DNA of 64,000 nt. It comes from a bacterium. GTDB taxonomy: Bacteria > Zixibacteria > MSB-5A5 > CAIYYT01. This document shows, one piece after another, positions 25,103 through 33,482 of this stretch. Both the position numbers and the translations under genes were made by a program. Position 1 is the first letter of the stretch; each line of letters starts with the position of its first letter. Under the pieces are notes generated by a model. The model was not told the DNA's origin. It worked only from the letters and a program-made list of their open reading frames with translations, and searched no databases. Where the stretch lies: assembly GCA_016708315.1 (NCBI GenBank), contig JADJGC010000003.1, positions 310,001 to 374,000 on the forward strand. The letters run 5' to 3'.

Positions 25103-25989
25103 ATGAAGCTATTGAGACTGTTGGTCGTCGCCGCGATAATCTTCGTGCTGGTCAATATCCTGACCTTGCTTGAAGTACGCGCGGATGTACGAATCAAGGA
25201 TATAGCCCGAATCAACCAGACCGGCGAGACAGATCTCGTCGGTTACGGTTTGGTGATCGGCCTCAATGGCACCGGTGATGGCAAGGGATCTCTTTTCACA
25301 GTGCAATCAATCTCGAATATGCTGCAGCGGATGGGTGTTACCGTCGACGCTGGCTCGATTAAGACTAAAAACGTCGCCGCCGTACTGGTGACGACGAAAC
25401 TTTCTCCGAATGCAATGATCGGCGACAAGCTCGACGTGACTGTGTCATCGTTGGGAGATGCTTCTACGTTGGAAGGCGGAACACTTGTCTTGACGCCGCT
25501 TTCTGATCGTACAGGCGTGCTTTATGGATATGCACAGGGTTCAGTTTCGATCGGCGGTTTCAACGTTCAAGTAGGCGACAACAAGATTGTTAGCAATTAC
25601 ACCTTAGTAGGACGAATTCCCAATGGTCTGCAAGTAGAGCGCGAGCCAATTCGCGAAAACTTGAGAAGACCGGTACTATTGTTGCTGGAGGCAACGTTAG
25701 CATAGCACCGGTTGCGCTTGCCCACGGCAATATCACCATTGAAATCAAAGCGACGCCAGTAATCAGCCAGCCGGAACCATTCGGTAAGGGTGAAACGGTG
25801 TCGACTCAAGATACGCAGGTTGAAGTCCGAGAGGATGAGGCGCGCGTGGTGTACTTCGAAGAGCGCACAAATATCTCGGAAATTGCTTCCGCATTAAATG
25901 CTATTGGAGCCTCGCCGCGAGACATCATTGCCATATTCCAGGCGATCAAGCAGGCAGGCGCATTGCGCGCCGAACTCGTCGTGCTATGA
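25103..25989 (+). pseudogene. flgI: flagellar P-ring protein FlgI, internal deletion and frameshift
   Basis: The N-terminal part (signal peptide from ATG 25103, then VRIKDIARIN, GLVIGLNGTGDGKG, FTVQSISNMLQRMGV, GGTLVLTPLSDR and VGRIPNG) runs normally to about 25665 and ends in another frame at 25705. The C-terminal part resumes in a different frame at KTGTIVAGGNVSIAPVALAHG (about 25663) and continues normally to NAIGASPRDIIAIFQAIKQ and the stop at 25989. FlgI proteins are about 365 residues. This gene holds codons for about 295, so roughly 75-80 residues between NLR and KTGT are missing and the frames are not joined. Since flgA, flgH and flgJ are intact, an assembly deletion is at least as likely as true loss. 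Start chosen by AAGGAG upstream. Confidence 0.85.
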
Positions 25990-26963
25990 TGAAGATCAAC
26001 AATCTCCCGGCACCGATGGAGATTGCTCCAGCCAAGACGCCGCTCGACAGCAAGTTGCAGCGGCAGTTGAAACTCAAGCAAGCTACACAAGCTTTCGAAT
26101 CAATATTCATCGCACAATTGCTCAAAAGCATGCGCTCGAGTTCTCTTGAAGACAAGGGAAAGGAAGAAAGCGGATTCGGCAAAGATATCATGTTATCTAT
26201 GGCCGACGAAAGCGTCGCAAAACAGCTTGCCAAGACAGGGATGATTGGAATTGGAGAAGTACTCTACAACAACCTCTTGAAGCGGCTGGGTGAAGAAACG
26301 CAGGTTAGCACCGGGCTCGAAATCACGTCAAAGCGGCACATTGACGGTGTCGCACCGCCCCGTTCAGCGAAGGAAGTTGAGCCGGAGCACTTCGATTCAC
26401 ATCAATCGAAACCGGCAACTAGTCCTCCAATTCAGGAAAAGGTGCCGACCGTGCCTCAGCCCACCAATACTAAGGTTATCGGTCCGGTCGAGAGTCAGCA
26501 GGTGACCCACGCTCCGCAAGTCAACAGTCCAGCACACGATCGCCTTAGCAAGTATGTGGACCACATCCGCAGCGCCTCGATTGAGTCAAATATACCGGAA
26601 GATCTGCTTCGCGCCGTTATCATGCAGGAATCCTCCGGAAACGAACGAGCGACGTCAAATCGTGGAGCGGCTGGCTTGATGCAGCTAATGCCTGACACGG
26701 CTCGCTCAGTCGGTGTAACTAATCTTTACGACGCAGAAGAGAATATCAAGGGTGGTGCCAGATACTTGCGCCAGATGTTCGATCGCTTCGGTGACATCGA
26801 GTCGGCACTGGCGGCTTACAACGCCGGACCGGGCAATGTTGAGAAACACAATGGGATCCCGCCGTTTGCAGAAACACAAAACTATGTGAAGCGCATTCTA
26901 TCTCAACTTTCTGAAGGCAAGCAGGTTAATAAATCCTCGCAGGATACCGACATAAAGAAGTAA
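25986..26963 (+). CDS. flgJ: FlgJ-type rod-capping domain fused to a lytic transglycosylase domain
   Basis: A 325-residue two-domain protein. Residues about 18-100 are the FlgJ rod-binding domain (QAFESIFIAQLLKSMR, GFGKDIMLSMADESVAKQLAK). A Pro/Gln/Ser-rich linker follows. Residues about 185-315 form a GH23 soluble lytic transglycosylase domain with catalytic Glu in IMQESSGNERATSNRGAAGLMQLMP, then AAYNAGPGNVEKHNG. It would cap the growing rod and open peptidoglycan for it. Enteric FlgJ carries a glucosaminidase instead, so this is the SLT-type variant. It overlaps the flgI stop (ATGA). Confidence 0.9.
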   Translation: MMKINNLPAPMEIAPAKTPLDSKLQRQLKLKQATQAFESIFIAQLLKSMRSSSLEDKGKEESGFGKDIMLSMADESVAKQLAKTGMIGIGEVLYNNLLKRLGEETQVSTGLEITSKRHIDGVAPPRSAKEVEPEHFDSHQSKPATSPPIQEKVPTVPQPTNTKVIGPVESQQVTHAPQVNSPAHDRLSKYVDHIRSASIESNIPEDLLRAVIMQESSGNERATSNRGAAGLMQLMPDTARSVGVTNLYDAEENIKGGARYLRQMFDRFGDIESALAAYNAGPGNVEKHNGIPPFAETQNYVKRILSQLSEGKQVNKSSQDTDIKK

Positions 26964-26974
26964 GAGGAAAGACT

Positions 26975-27478
26975 TTGGAAGCCAAAATCATAAGATTGAT
27001 AAAGTTAATCGGCGAGGAAGTACTCATTTTCGAGACCTTCCTTCAATACTTGAATCGCCAGCAGGAAGCGCTCGTGAACAACAATCTCGAGGCGCTGCAG
27101 ACAGTTACTCGCGATCAAGAACTTCTCGCTGTTCGCACAACGCAGGTCGAACAAGAGCGCAAGGCACTTGTGGCCGAGCTGTCGGTTGACCTCAAGCGTG
27201 ACCAGCACGACCTCACCCTCAGCGAACTCACAAAGTTAGTATCTGAACCCGAGTCAAATCAGATTCACTCGCTACAGAATACGCTGCTTGGTTTGCACGA
27301 TCAAATTTCGACAATCAAAGCTCGCAACGATTTTCTGATTCGCAAGTCGATGGAATACATCAATACGACGATGTCGCAACTGGGCCTTGCAGAGCCGCCG
27401 GAAAAACAGACCTACTCGCCTGAGAGTACCCGAACTTCCAAAGCGTCAAAAACGGCGCTTGTCGATCGGAGAGTGTAG
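26975..27478 (+). CDS. flgN: flagellar export chaperone FlgN
   Basis: An all-helical cytoplasmic chaperone of 167 residues for the hook-junction proteins FlgK and FlgL. The sequence is a long coiled coil (EVLIFETFLQYLNRQQEALVNNNLE, RTTQVEQERKALVAEL) with the FlgN-like second helix LLGLHDQISTIKARNDFLIRKSMEYI. It starts at a TTG preceded by AGAGGAAAG. Its position directly before flgK, with a 1-nt gap, supports the call. The family has low sequence conservation, so this is partly positional. Confidence 0.78.
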   Translation: MEAKIIRLIKLIGEEVLIFETFLQYLNRQQEALVNNNLEALQTVTRDQELLAVRTTQVEQERKALVAELSVDLKRDQHDLTLSELTKLVSEPESNQIHSLQNTLLGLHDQISTIKARNDFLIRKSMEYINTTMSQLGLAEPPEKQTYSPESTRTSKASKTALVDRRV

Positions 27479-27479
27479 C

Positions 27480-28862
27480 ATGCCCGGATTGTTTCTCGGA
27501 CTCGAAATGGGCAAGCGCGCCCTGATGACTCAGCAACTGGCGTTAACGACTTCTGGTCACAACGTTGCCAATGCGGCAACACCGGGCTTCTCTCGTCAGC
27601 GCGTGGTAATCTCACAGTCAAATCCGTTGAACACGACGGAAGGCAACATTGGTACCGGCGTTTCAGTTAGCGGCGTGCGACAAGTCCGCGATTTGTTTCT
27701 AAGTACACAATTACGCGCCGACAGCGGCAAGCTTGCACGCTGGGAGACCTCTCATAAGGCGCTTTCCCAGGTGGAGCTGTTTTTTAATGAGCCGGGAGAT
27801 AAGGGACTAAATCAGCTTATTACCGATTTCTTCAATAGTTGGGAAAACTTAGCGACTAACCCGAATGCTCGAGTGACAGTACTCGAAAAGTCAAAGGTTT
27901 TGGTTAACGCGTTCCACGAACAAGCGAACCAGTTGGCGGATCTGCGCGAAAGCGTTGACGCCGATATTAAAGGCCGCACGAGCGAGATCAATCAGCTTGC
28001 AGTCCAAATCGCCAGCTTGAATCGTCAAATCTCGACAGCCGAATTGGGCGGCGACAGCGCCAACGATCTGCGGGACAAGAGAGACCTTCTGATTGACAAC
28101 TTATCCAGCTACGCCAGCGTTCGCACTATTGAGCGATCAAATGGCACCGCGGCTGTGATGATCGGTTCGATGAGTCTGGTCGACGGCGTAGACTTCCTTC
28201 AGATAGAAACCAAAACCATTCAGCGCGGAAGTTCTACCGCGACAGTGGCGGTTTGGGAAAACACCAATTTTGAGATCGATTTTGCTGGGGGCGAAATACA
28301 GGCACTTGAGCAGATGCGGGATTCGACTATTCCCGATATGCAGAAGGACCTTGACCTCCTTGCGACAACAATCATCGAGCGCGTCAACGCGGTCCACGCA
28401 GCTGGAACCGGCGCGCAAGGGTCGACCGGCATCAACTTCTTCGATCCCTATCGTCTTACCGCGGGAACGATGGAAGTTAATATTGATGTGGAAAGTGATC
28501 CAAACCTGATTGCAGCCTCGATAACTGGTGAACCAGGCGACACTCGAAATGCGCAGGCAATCTCTGAACTACGATATCAGCGCGTGCTCCAGTCGGGCAC
28601 GGCAACTATAAACGAATACTATGCATCAATGGTGGGAACACTCGGCATCCGGACACAGGAAGCCGAAACCCTGAAAGACAATTACAATTTGCTGGTGACC
28701 CAATTGGACAATGCCCGCCAACAGGTGCAGGGAGTGTCGATTGATGAGGAAGTGACGAACATGATCAAATACCAGCGTGCCTACGAAGCGGCAGCTCGGG
28801 TGATCACTTTCGTCGACTCAGCTCTGGAGACCGTGATAAGCGGTATGGGCGTCACCAGATAA
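27480..28862 (+). CDS. flgK: flagellar hook-associated protein 1 FlgK
   Basis: The first hook-filament junction protein, 460 residues. N-terminal helix and rod-type signature: GLEMGKRALMTQQLALTTSGHNVANAATPGFSRQR. The C-terminus is VSIDEEVTNMIKYQRAYEAAARVITFVDSALETVI, which assembles with the N-terminal helix in the flagellar core. Exported by the type III apparatus and delivered by FlgN, whose gene ends 1 nt before. The ATG at 27480 is the family start. The frame is open further upstream only inside flgN. Confidence 0.93.
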   Translation: MPGLFLGLEMGKRALMTQQLALTTSGHNVANAATPGFSRQRVVISQSNPLNTTEGNIGTGVSVSGVRQVRDLFLSTQLRADSGKLARWETSHKALSQVELFFNEPGDKGLNQLITDFFNSWENLATNPNARVTVLEKSKVLVNAFHEQANQLADLRESVDADIKGRTSEINQLAVQIASLNRQISTAELGGDSANDLRDKRDLLIDNLSSYASVRTIERSNGTAAVMIGSMSLVDGVDFLQIETKTIQRGSSTATVAVWENTNFEIDFAGGEIQALEQMRDSTIPDMQKDLDLLATTIIERVNAVHAAGTGAQGSTGINFFDPYRLTAGTMEVNIDVESDPNLIAASITGEPGDTRNAQAISELRYQRVLQSGTATINEYYASMVGTLGIRTQEAETLKDNYNLLVTQLDNARQQVQGVSIDEEVTNMIKYQRAYEAAARVITFVDSALETVISGMGVTR

Positions 28863-28880
28863 CGAACCACGGAGGGTGGA

Positions 28881-29216
28881 TTGTTAATACTAACAAGGAA
28901 GTTAGGCGAGTCCATCACTATCGGCGACAATATCAAGGTCACCGTGCTCGGCATCTATGGCCGGCAAGTTCGTCTCGGTATCGATGCTCCGCTGAAGGTC
29001 GTCGTTCATCGCGAAGAGGTCTATGTAAAGATCCAGAACGAGAACCGCAAAGCGGCTCAGGCAGGCAAGAAAGACCTGATGTCAGTAGTGACAATGCTCA
29101 AGAACAAGTTCAAAGGCGACATCAAGCCGGACGGCGAGCAAAAATCCGAGCTTGAGTATCGCGAGTCGAAAAAGAAGAACCATGACGACAACATAAGACC
29201 AGAAGGCAAACATTAG
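28881..29216 (+). CDS. csrA: carbon storage regulator CsrA with C-terminal extension
   Basis: An RNA-binding post-transcriptional regulator that represses translation by covering GGA-containing Shine-Dalgarno regions. Residues 1-60 are canonical (MLILTRKLGES, VTVLGIYGRQVRLGIDAP, VHREEVY) with the RNA-contact residues Leu4 and Arg44 present. A further 50 residues, highly charged and ending NIRPEGKH, exceed the usual 60-75 residue length. It starts with TTG preceded by GGAGGGTGGA, itself a possible CsrA target. It sits between flgK and flgL. With fliW just downstream it forms the partner-switch known to control flagellin translation. Confidence 0.95.
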   Translation: MLILTRKLGESITIGDNIKVTVLGIYGRQVRLGIDAPLKVVVHREEVYVKIQNENRKAAQAGKKDLMSVVTMLKNKFKGDIKPDGEQKSELEYRESKKKNHDDNIRPEGKH

Positions 29217-29226
29217 GCGGTGGACA

Positions 29227-29364
29227 ATGCGCGACGGGAAGGATTCGCACAGCGACAAGAGCACTTCGAGCGGAAGTGATCCAAAGCTCAAGGATGTGGA
29301 CAAGAACAATGACCCGCGGACCCCGAATCCAATGGATGAGGGCTTCGTCTATTACGAGGATTAG
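29227..29364 (+). CDS. small charged protein between csrA and flgL
   Basis: A 45-codon frame (ATG 29227 to TAG 29364) that fills the csrA-flgL gap: 10 nt after csrA and 8 nt before flgL, same strand. The product is hydrophilic, rich in Asp, Lys and Ser, and ends in an aromatic-acidic FVYYED tail. It has no cysteine, signal or membrane segment, so it is probably disordered. The upstream AGGCGGTGG is a mediocre ribosome-binding site. I recognise no family. Tight packing is the main support. Confidence 0.45.
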   Translation: MRDGKDSHSDKSTSSGSDPKLKDVDKNNDPRTPNPMDEGFVYYED

Positions 29365-29372
29365 CTAAGACA

Positions 29373-31301
29373 ATGCGCGTAACTCATGAGATGATATCGA
29401 ACCAGGTTGTATTCAACCTGCAAAACAGCATTTCGCGCTTCTTCAAGCTCCAAAACATGATGTCGACCAACAAGCGCATCAACAAAGTGTCCGATGATCC
29501 AATCGGCACTGTGAAGGACTTGTCGTACCGCGAACGTCTCACGGAGATCACGCAATTCAAAGCCAACATATCTATTGGAAGCACATGGCTGGCATCGTCG
29601 GATCGTGCGATTGCCGACATGAATTCAGCCATAAAGGACGCTCAGTCTATCGCGGTCGAAATGTCCAATGATACAAACGACGAGAATGCTCGCGAAGCGG
29701 CCGCCAACGAAGTCCAATCGCTGTTCGATCAGATAATCGGTGCAGGAAACTCGCAACTTCAGAACAACTACTTATTCTCAGGCTATCGCACGCGAACACA
29801 GCCATTTGAGACCAACTCGAATGGAGTGGTTTATCGCGGTGATACCGGCATCATGGAATACACCGTTGATACACGATCAAAAGTGCAGATCAACACAATT
29901 GGATCAAACCTGCTTACAAAGCCGTTCCAAGCCATCGGAGCGAGTGCGGATGTGAAGCTCGGCATAACGGGCGCGACCACGCTTGCAAGCCTGCACCTTA
30001 ACCAAGGTGTAGACTTGGCTCCAGGTACGTTCACGGTTACAAACCAGAACACAAACACAGCAGTCACAATAGACATTTCGGCTGCAACAGACATACAAAG
30101 TGCAATTACTGCAATCAATACTCAACTGACTGCGGGTGGGATCACGAACGTCACCGCATCGATCGGTCTTGAAGGCAATAACCTCAGACTGGTTGCGGTC
30201 GATTCTCCGACTGTCACATCAGCCACGCCATTGACTAACCTCAATGCTGGTCTTGGAATTGATACAAGTCCGGGCAAGTTTACGATCCGTAACGGTGCAG
30301 GTACGACGAGTGTTGCAATCGACATTTCTGCGGCAGTCACGTTAGGTGATGTCATCACCGCCATCAACACGCAGTTAACCACCGCCGGTGTGGCGAATGT
30401 TACTGCAGCCATCAATGGCTCCGGCAATGGCATCAGCATAACCGATACAAACGGAATCCCTCTTGATCTCCGTGTCGAAGAGTTTGGCCCGCTTGAGAAT
30501 ACAGCTGCTAGCCTGGGAATCCTCGGACAAGTTGACCCGGTGCTTGTCGGAACAGCACTAAATCCACGACCGGCGTTTAGCGTTGCTGAAACTGCGCCAG
30601 GTGAAACAACGGCCACGGACTTGGGACTTGTTGGATTGTTCAACTACAGTCAAGTTGGACAGGCGCTTCAGCCTCAATTGACACCAACTGACCTCCTGAC
30701 TCAGTTCAACAATGGCAATGGCTTCGCTGCCGGTACAATTCGAATCGCACACGGCGATTCTGCGTACGAGATCGACTTGGCTGATACATCGATCGTCACT
30801 GTGCAGGACTTGATTGATCGTTTCAACAACTCCGGGTTTGCAATCACGGCGTCGATTAATAGCGCTGGAACCGGAATTCAGATCGTCAATGACGATCCAA
30901 GCCGGACGCTCATGGTGACAAACGGTGATGATGACAGATCGGCATCCGCTCTGGGTATCTCGGGCGCAGCTGATGTGTTGGGTTCGATGATGCTTCTCAC
31001 CAAGGCACTCCGAGAAGACGATGGCGAGACGATTCAGCAAATGGTCGGCACGCTAAGCGATTCGCTGACTACCGTTTTGAATGAACGTGCCTCTACCGGT
31101 GCCAAAGGCATCCACATGGAAACGACACTGAATCGACTACAGGAGTACGAAGTTTACTATACAAAGCTGCTGTCCGATGTCGAAGATGCGGACCTTACAA
31201 AACTAATCACAGATTTGGCTATGCAAGAGAACGCCTATTCAGCGGCGCTCAACTCGGCGGCAAAGATCATTCAACCATCGCTTTTGGATTTTATCAGATA
31301 A
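29373..31301 (+). CDS. flgL: flagellar hook-associated protein 3 FlgL, expanded
   Basis: The second hook-filament junction protein. The N-terminus (MRVTHEMISNQVVFNLQNSI, STNKRINKVSDDPIGTVKDLSYR) and C-terminus (DLTKLITDLAMQENAYSAALNSAAKII) are the flagellin-like parts that build the tube. FlgL is usually about 300 residues; this one has 642. The extra central region contains three related modules at roughly residues 205-280, 293-365 and 445-520 (pattern: short hydrophobic strand, xDISAA, AITAINTQLT, then GNGI or GNNLRL), like Flagellin_IN repeats. They would project from the junction surface. It is followed by fliW after 10 nt. Confidence 0.9.
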   Translation: MRVTHEMISNQVVFNLQNSISRFFKLQNMMSTNKRINKVSDDPIGTVKDLSYRERLTEITQFKANISIGSTWLASSDRAIADMNSAIKDAQSIAVEMSNDTNDENAREAAANEVQSLFDQIIGAGNSQLQNNYLFSGYRTRTQPFETNSNGVVYRGDTGIMEYTVDTRSKVQINTIGSNLLTKPFQAIGASADVKLGITGATTLASLHLNQGVDLAPGTFTVTNQNTNTAVTIDISAATDIQSAITAINTQLTAGGITNVTASIGLEGNNLRLVAVDSPTVTSATPLTNLNAGLGIDTSPGKFTIRNGAGTTSVAIDISAAVTLGDVITAINTQLTTAGVANVTAAINGSGNGISITDTNGIPLDLRVEEFGPLENTAASLGILGQVDPVLVGTALNPRPAFSVAETAPGETTATDLGLVGLFNYSQVGQALQPQLTPTDLLTQFNNGNGFAAGTIRIAHGDSAYEIDLADTSIVTVQDLIDRFNNSGFAITASINSAGTGIQIVNDDPSRTLMVTNGDDDRSASALGISGAADVLGSMMLLTKALREDDGETIQQMVGTLSDSLTTVLNERASTGAKGIHMETTLNRLQEYEVYYTKLLSDVEDADLTKLITDLAMQENAYSAALNSAAKIIQPSLLDFIR

Positions 31302-31311
31302 CGAGGGGATA

Positions 31312-31791
31312 ATGGAAGTTCAGACCCGACAATTCGGAACAATTGAAGTAGACGACACAGAGGTTCTTCAGATCCCCAAAGGGCTGCTGGGATTTGAAGG
31401 GTTAGAGCATTTTGTCCTGATTGAAAGCGCAGAATGCTTGCCGTTTCGTTGGCTTCAGTGCATTGACGCACCAGACCTGGCTTTTGTAGTAGTCAGCCCC
31501 GTGGTGTTCTTCCCCGATTACCGCGTGGCGGTACACGCCAAGGAAGTGGCGGACATCGAAGTAGAGGATCCACATGATGTGGAAATCTATGTCGTAGTCA
31601 CCATTCCGGAGCGATTGGAAGATATGACCGCTAACTTGCAAGGGCCGATTCTTGTGAATAAGCGCAACAATCGTGTGAAGCAGCTTGTTCTGACGGACAG
31701 CCTATACTCAGTTGCTCACTCGGTGGTCAAACAAATGGAACGCAGACAACAGGTCAATACCCAGCGGGCAACGCCGGTTCAGATATCGTAG
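31312..31791 (+). CDS. fliW: flagellar assembly factor FliW
   Basis: A 159-residue cytoplasmic protein that binds either flagellin or CsrA. When flagellin is exported, free FliW takes CsrA off the flagellin leader. It has the family signatures FGTIEVDDTEVLQIPKGLLGFEG, FVLIES, PFRWLQCIDAPDLAFVVVSP and ANLQGPILVNKRNNRVKQLV. It belongs to the same transcript as csrA and flgL. After 68 nt, with no terminator, the glycosyltransferase island begins, so read-through is likely. Confidence 0.95.
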   Translation: MEVQTRQFGTIEVDDTEVLQIPKGLLGFEGLEHFVLIESAECLPFRWLQCIDAPDLAFVVVSPVVFFPDYRVAVHAKEVADIEVEDPHDVEIYVVVTIPERLEDMTANLQGPILVNKRNNRVKQLVLTDSLYSVAHSVVKQMERRQQVNTQRATPVQIS

Positions 31792-31859
31792 TAGAAAACT
31801 TCCCGATTGGATTGAGGGAGCGACAGTGAGTCGAATTTGTAGAGCAAATAGGAGATGCC

Positions 31860-33482
31860 ATGGTCAACCCCAAGGACGCCGGTCCGCAGGAATCAACCGA
31901 GCAGGTTGTTACTGCAGCCGACAAAGCCGCCGCACTCGTTGAAGAAGCCTCAGCAAGAATAGCGAAGAAAGATCTCCGCGGCGCCGCATCGATACTCGAT
32001 AAGGCGTGCTTATTGCAGCCTCGCTCAATCGATCTGTTAAGCTCCACCGCCATGACCTGGCTTCAAGCCGGCGAACCACTGCGGGCTGAGGAGTACTTCT
32101 CTCGAGCTTTGAGGTTTGTTCCGAACAATACAGACATACTACACAATTTGGCACTCGTGCGAACTGCGCTTGGCAGATTCGAAGCTGCAGCAGAGTGTCT
32201 CCACAAGTTGATAATGCTGGCACCGCTGGAGCCAGCGGCCTACAACGACCTTGCGATTCTTGAAGAAGAGAGCGGCAATCTCGCCGGCGCACTGAATACC
32301 TTTCAACGCGGAGCAAAACTGAAATCCGCAAGCAAGAAGCTGTTCACAAACTTCCTCGATTTCTGTCAACGCCACGCCGGCTTGACCGACTTGCAGGCAG
32401 TGCGTTCGCAGTATCTTGACCGCTGGGGCGCAGATGCAGTATTGCTTGAATGGGAAAAACGCAACACAAAGAGTCCAGTGGCAGAAGTGGAAGCTGGAGC
32501 ACCGAGTGTGCCTGTCGTTCCACAAGTGAAACGCGCCAAGATCGCGGTGTTTGCTTCATACCGCACATTCATTGATCCCGTCATCGCGAACCTCAAAACG
32601 CACCACGATCTACGAGTCTTCGAAAAGGGCTCGGAAGCGGAAATGAAGTCCCTACTGGAGTGGTGCGACCTTGCCTGGTTCGAATGGTGCGATCAACTGG
32701 TGATCGCGGCCTCAAAGATGCCCAAGAAGTGCAAGATGATCTGCAGACTGCACAGCTACGAAGTGTTTTCAGATATGCCGCGTCAGGTAGATTGGAGCAA
32801 GATCGACCATCTTGTACTTGTGAGTGATGCTGTAAAGGAACTTTTGAGCTACAATTTCAACGTGCCCTGTCCGATTACGGTCATTCATAATGGCGTTGAT
32901 CTCGAGAAATTCACGATTCCACCGAACAAGAAGCCGGGGAAGAAGATTTGCTCGATTGGTTACATCAACTACAAGAAGAACCCGGCGATGCTGTTGTACT
33001 GCTTCAAGGCGATTCACGATTACGATCCCGGATATACATTCCATCTTGCCGGCGAACATCAGGATGCACGGATTCAGGTCTACTTCGCACACCTTCTGCC
33101 CAGACTCAACATCCCGGTATCATTCGACGGATGGGTCGAAGATGTACCGGCATATATGCGTGACAAAGACTTCGTAATTTCAACCTCGCTGTTTGAGTCT
33201 TTCCATTATTCGATAGCCGAAGGAATGGCTTCGGGAGTGTTGCCGCTAATTCATGATTGGCTTGGCGCCGACCAATTGTATCCGAAGCAGTATGTCTTTA
33301 CTACACCCAATGACTCTGTACGCCTTCTCAAGGAAATCGAAAGCGGTAATCGCCCTCAAATGCAGCAAGAGTGTCGCAATTTCATTGCCGGGCGATATGA
33401 CAATCGCCGGCAGCTTAAGAAAATCGAATCATTGATCACATCAATACTATCCGGCGAGAATCGAGAGGCAAGCAATGGCTAA
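31860..33482 (+). CDS. TPR-domain glycosyltransferase (GT4-like)
   Basis: A 540-residue cytoplasmic protein. Residues about 20-165 are tetratricopeptide-type helices (AASILDKACLLQPRSIDLL, AEEYFSRALRFVPNNTDILHNLALVRTALG). Residues about 225-530 are a GT-B fold of the GT4 kind, with HNGVDLEKF, GYINYKKNP, the donor-binding E-x7-E in ESFHYSIAE and GMASGVLPLIHD. TPR plus glycosyltransferase suggests a protein substrate held by the TPR, as in O-GlcNAc transferase. That flagellin is the acceptor is inferred from location between fliW and fliC. AGGAGAT precedes the ATG. It overlaps the next gene. Confidence 0.85.
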   Translation: MVNPKDAGPQESTEQVVTAADKAAALVEEASARIAKKDLRGAASILDKACLLQPRSIDLLSSTAMTWLQAGEPLRAEEYFSRALRFVPNNTDILHNLALVRTALGRFEAAAECLHKLIMLAPLEPAAYNDLAILEEESGNLAGALNTFQRGAKLKSASKKLFTNFLDFCQRHAGLTDLQAVRSQYLDRWGADAVLLEWEKRNTKSPVAEVEAGAPSVPVVPQVKRAKIAVFASYRTFIDPVIANLKTHHDLRVFEKGSEAEMKSLLEWCDLAWFEWCDQLVIAASKMPKKCKMICRLHSYEVFSDMPRQVDWSKIDHLVLVSDAVKELLSYNFNVPCPITVIHNGVDLEKFTIPPNKKPGKKICSIGYINYKKNPAMLLYCFKAIHDYDPGYTFHLAGEHQDARIQVYFAHLLPRLNIPVSFDGWVEDVPAYMRDKDFVISTSLFESFHYSIAEGMASGVLPLIHDWLGADQLYPKQYVFTTPNDSVRLLKEIESGNRPQMQQECRNFIAGRYDNRRQLKKIESLITSILSGENREASNG

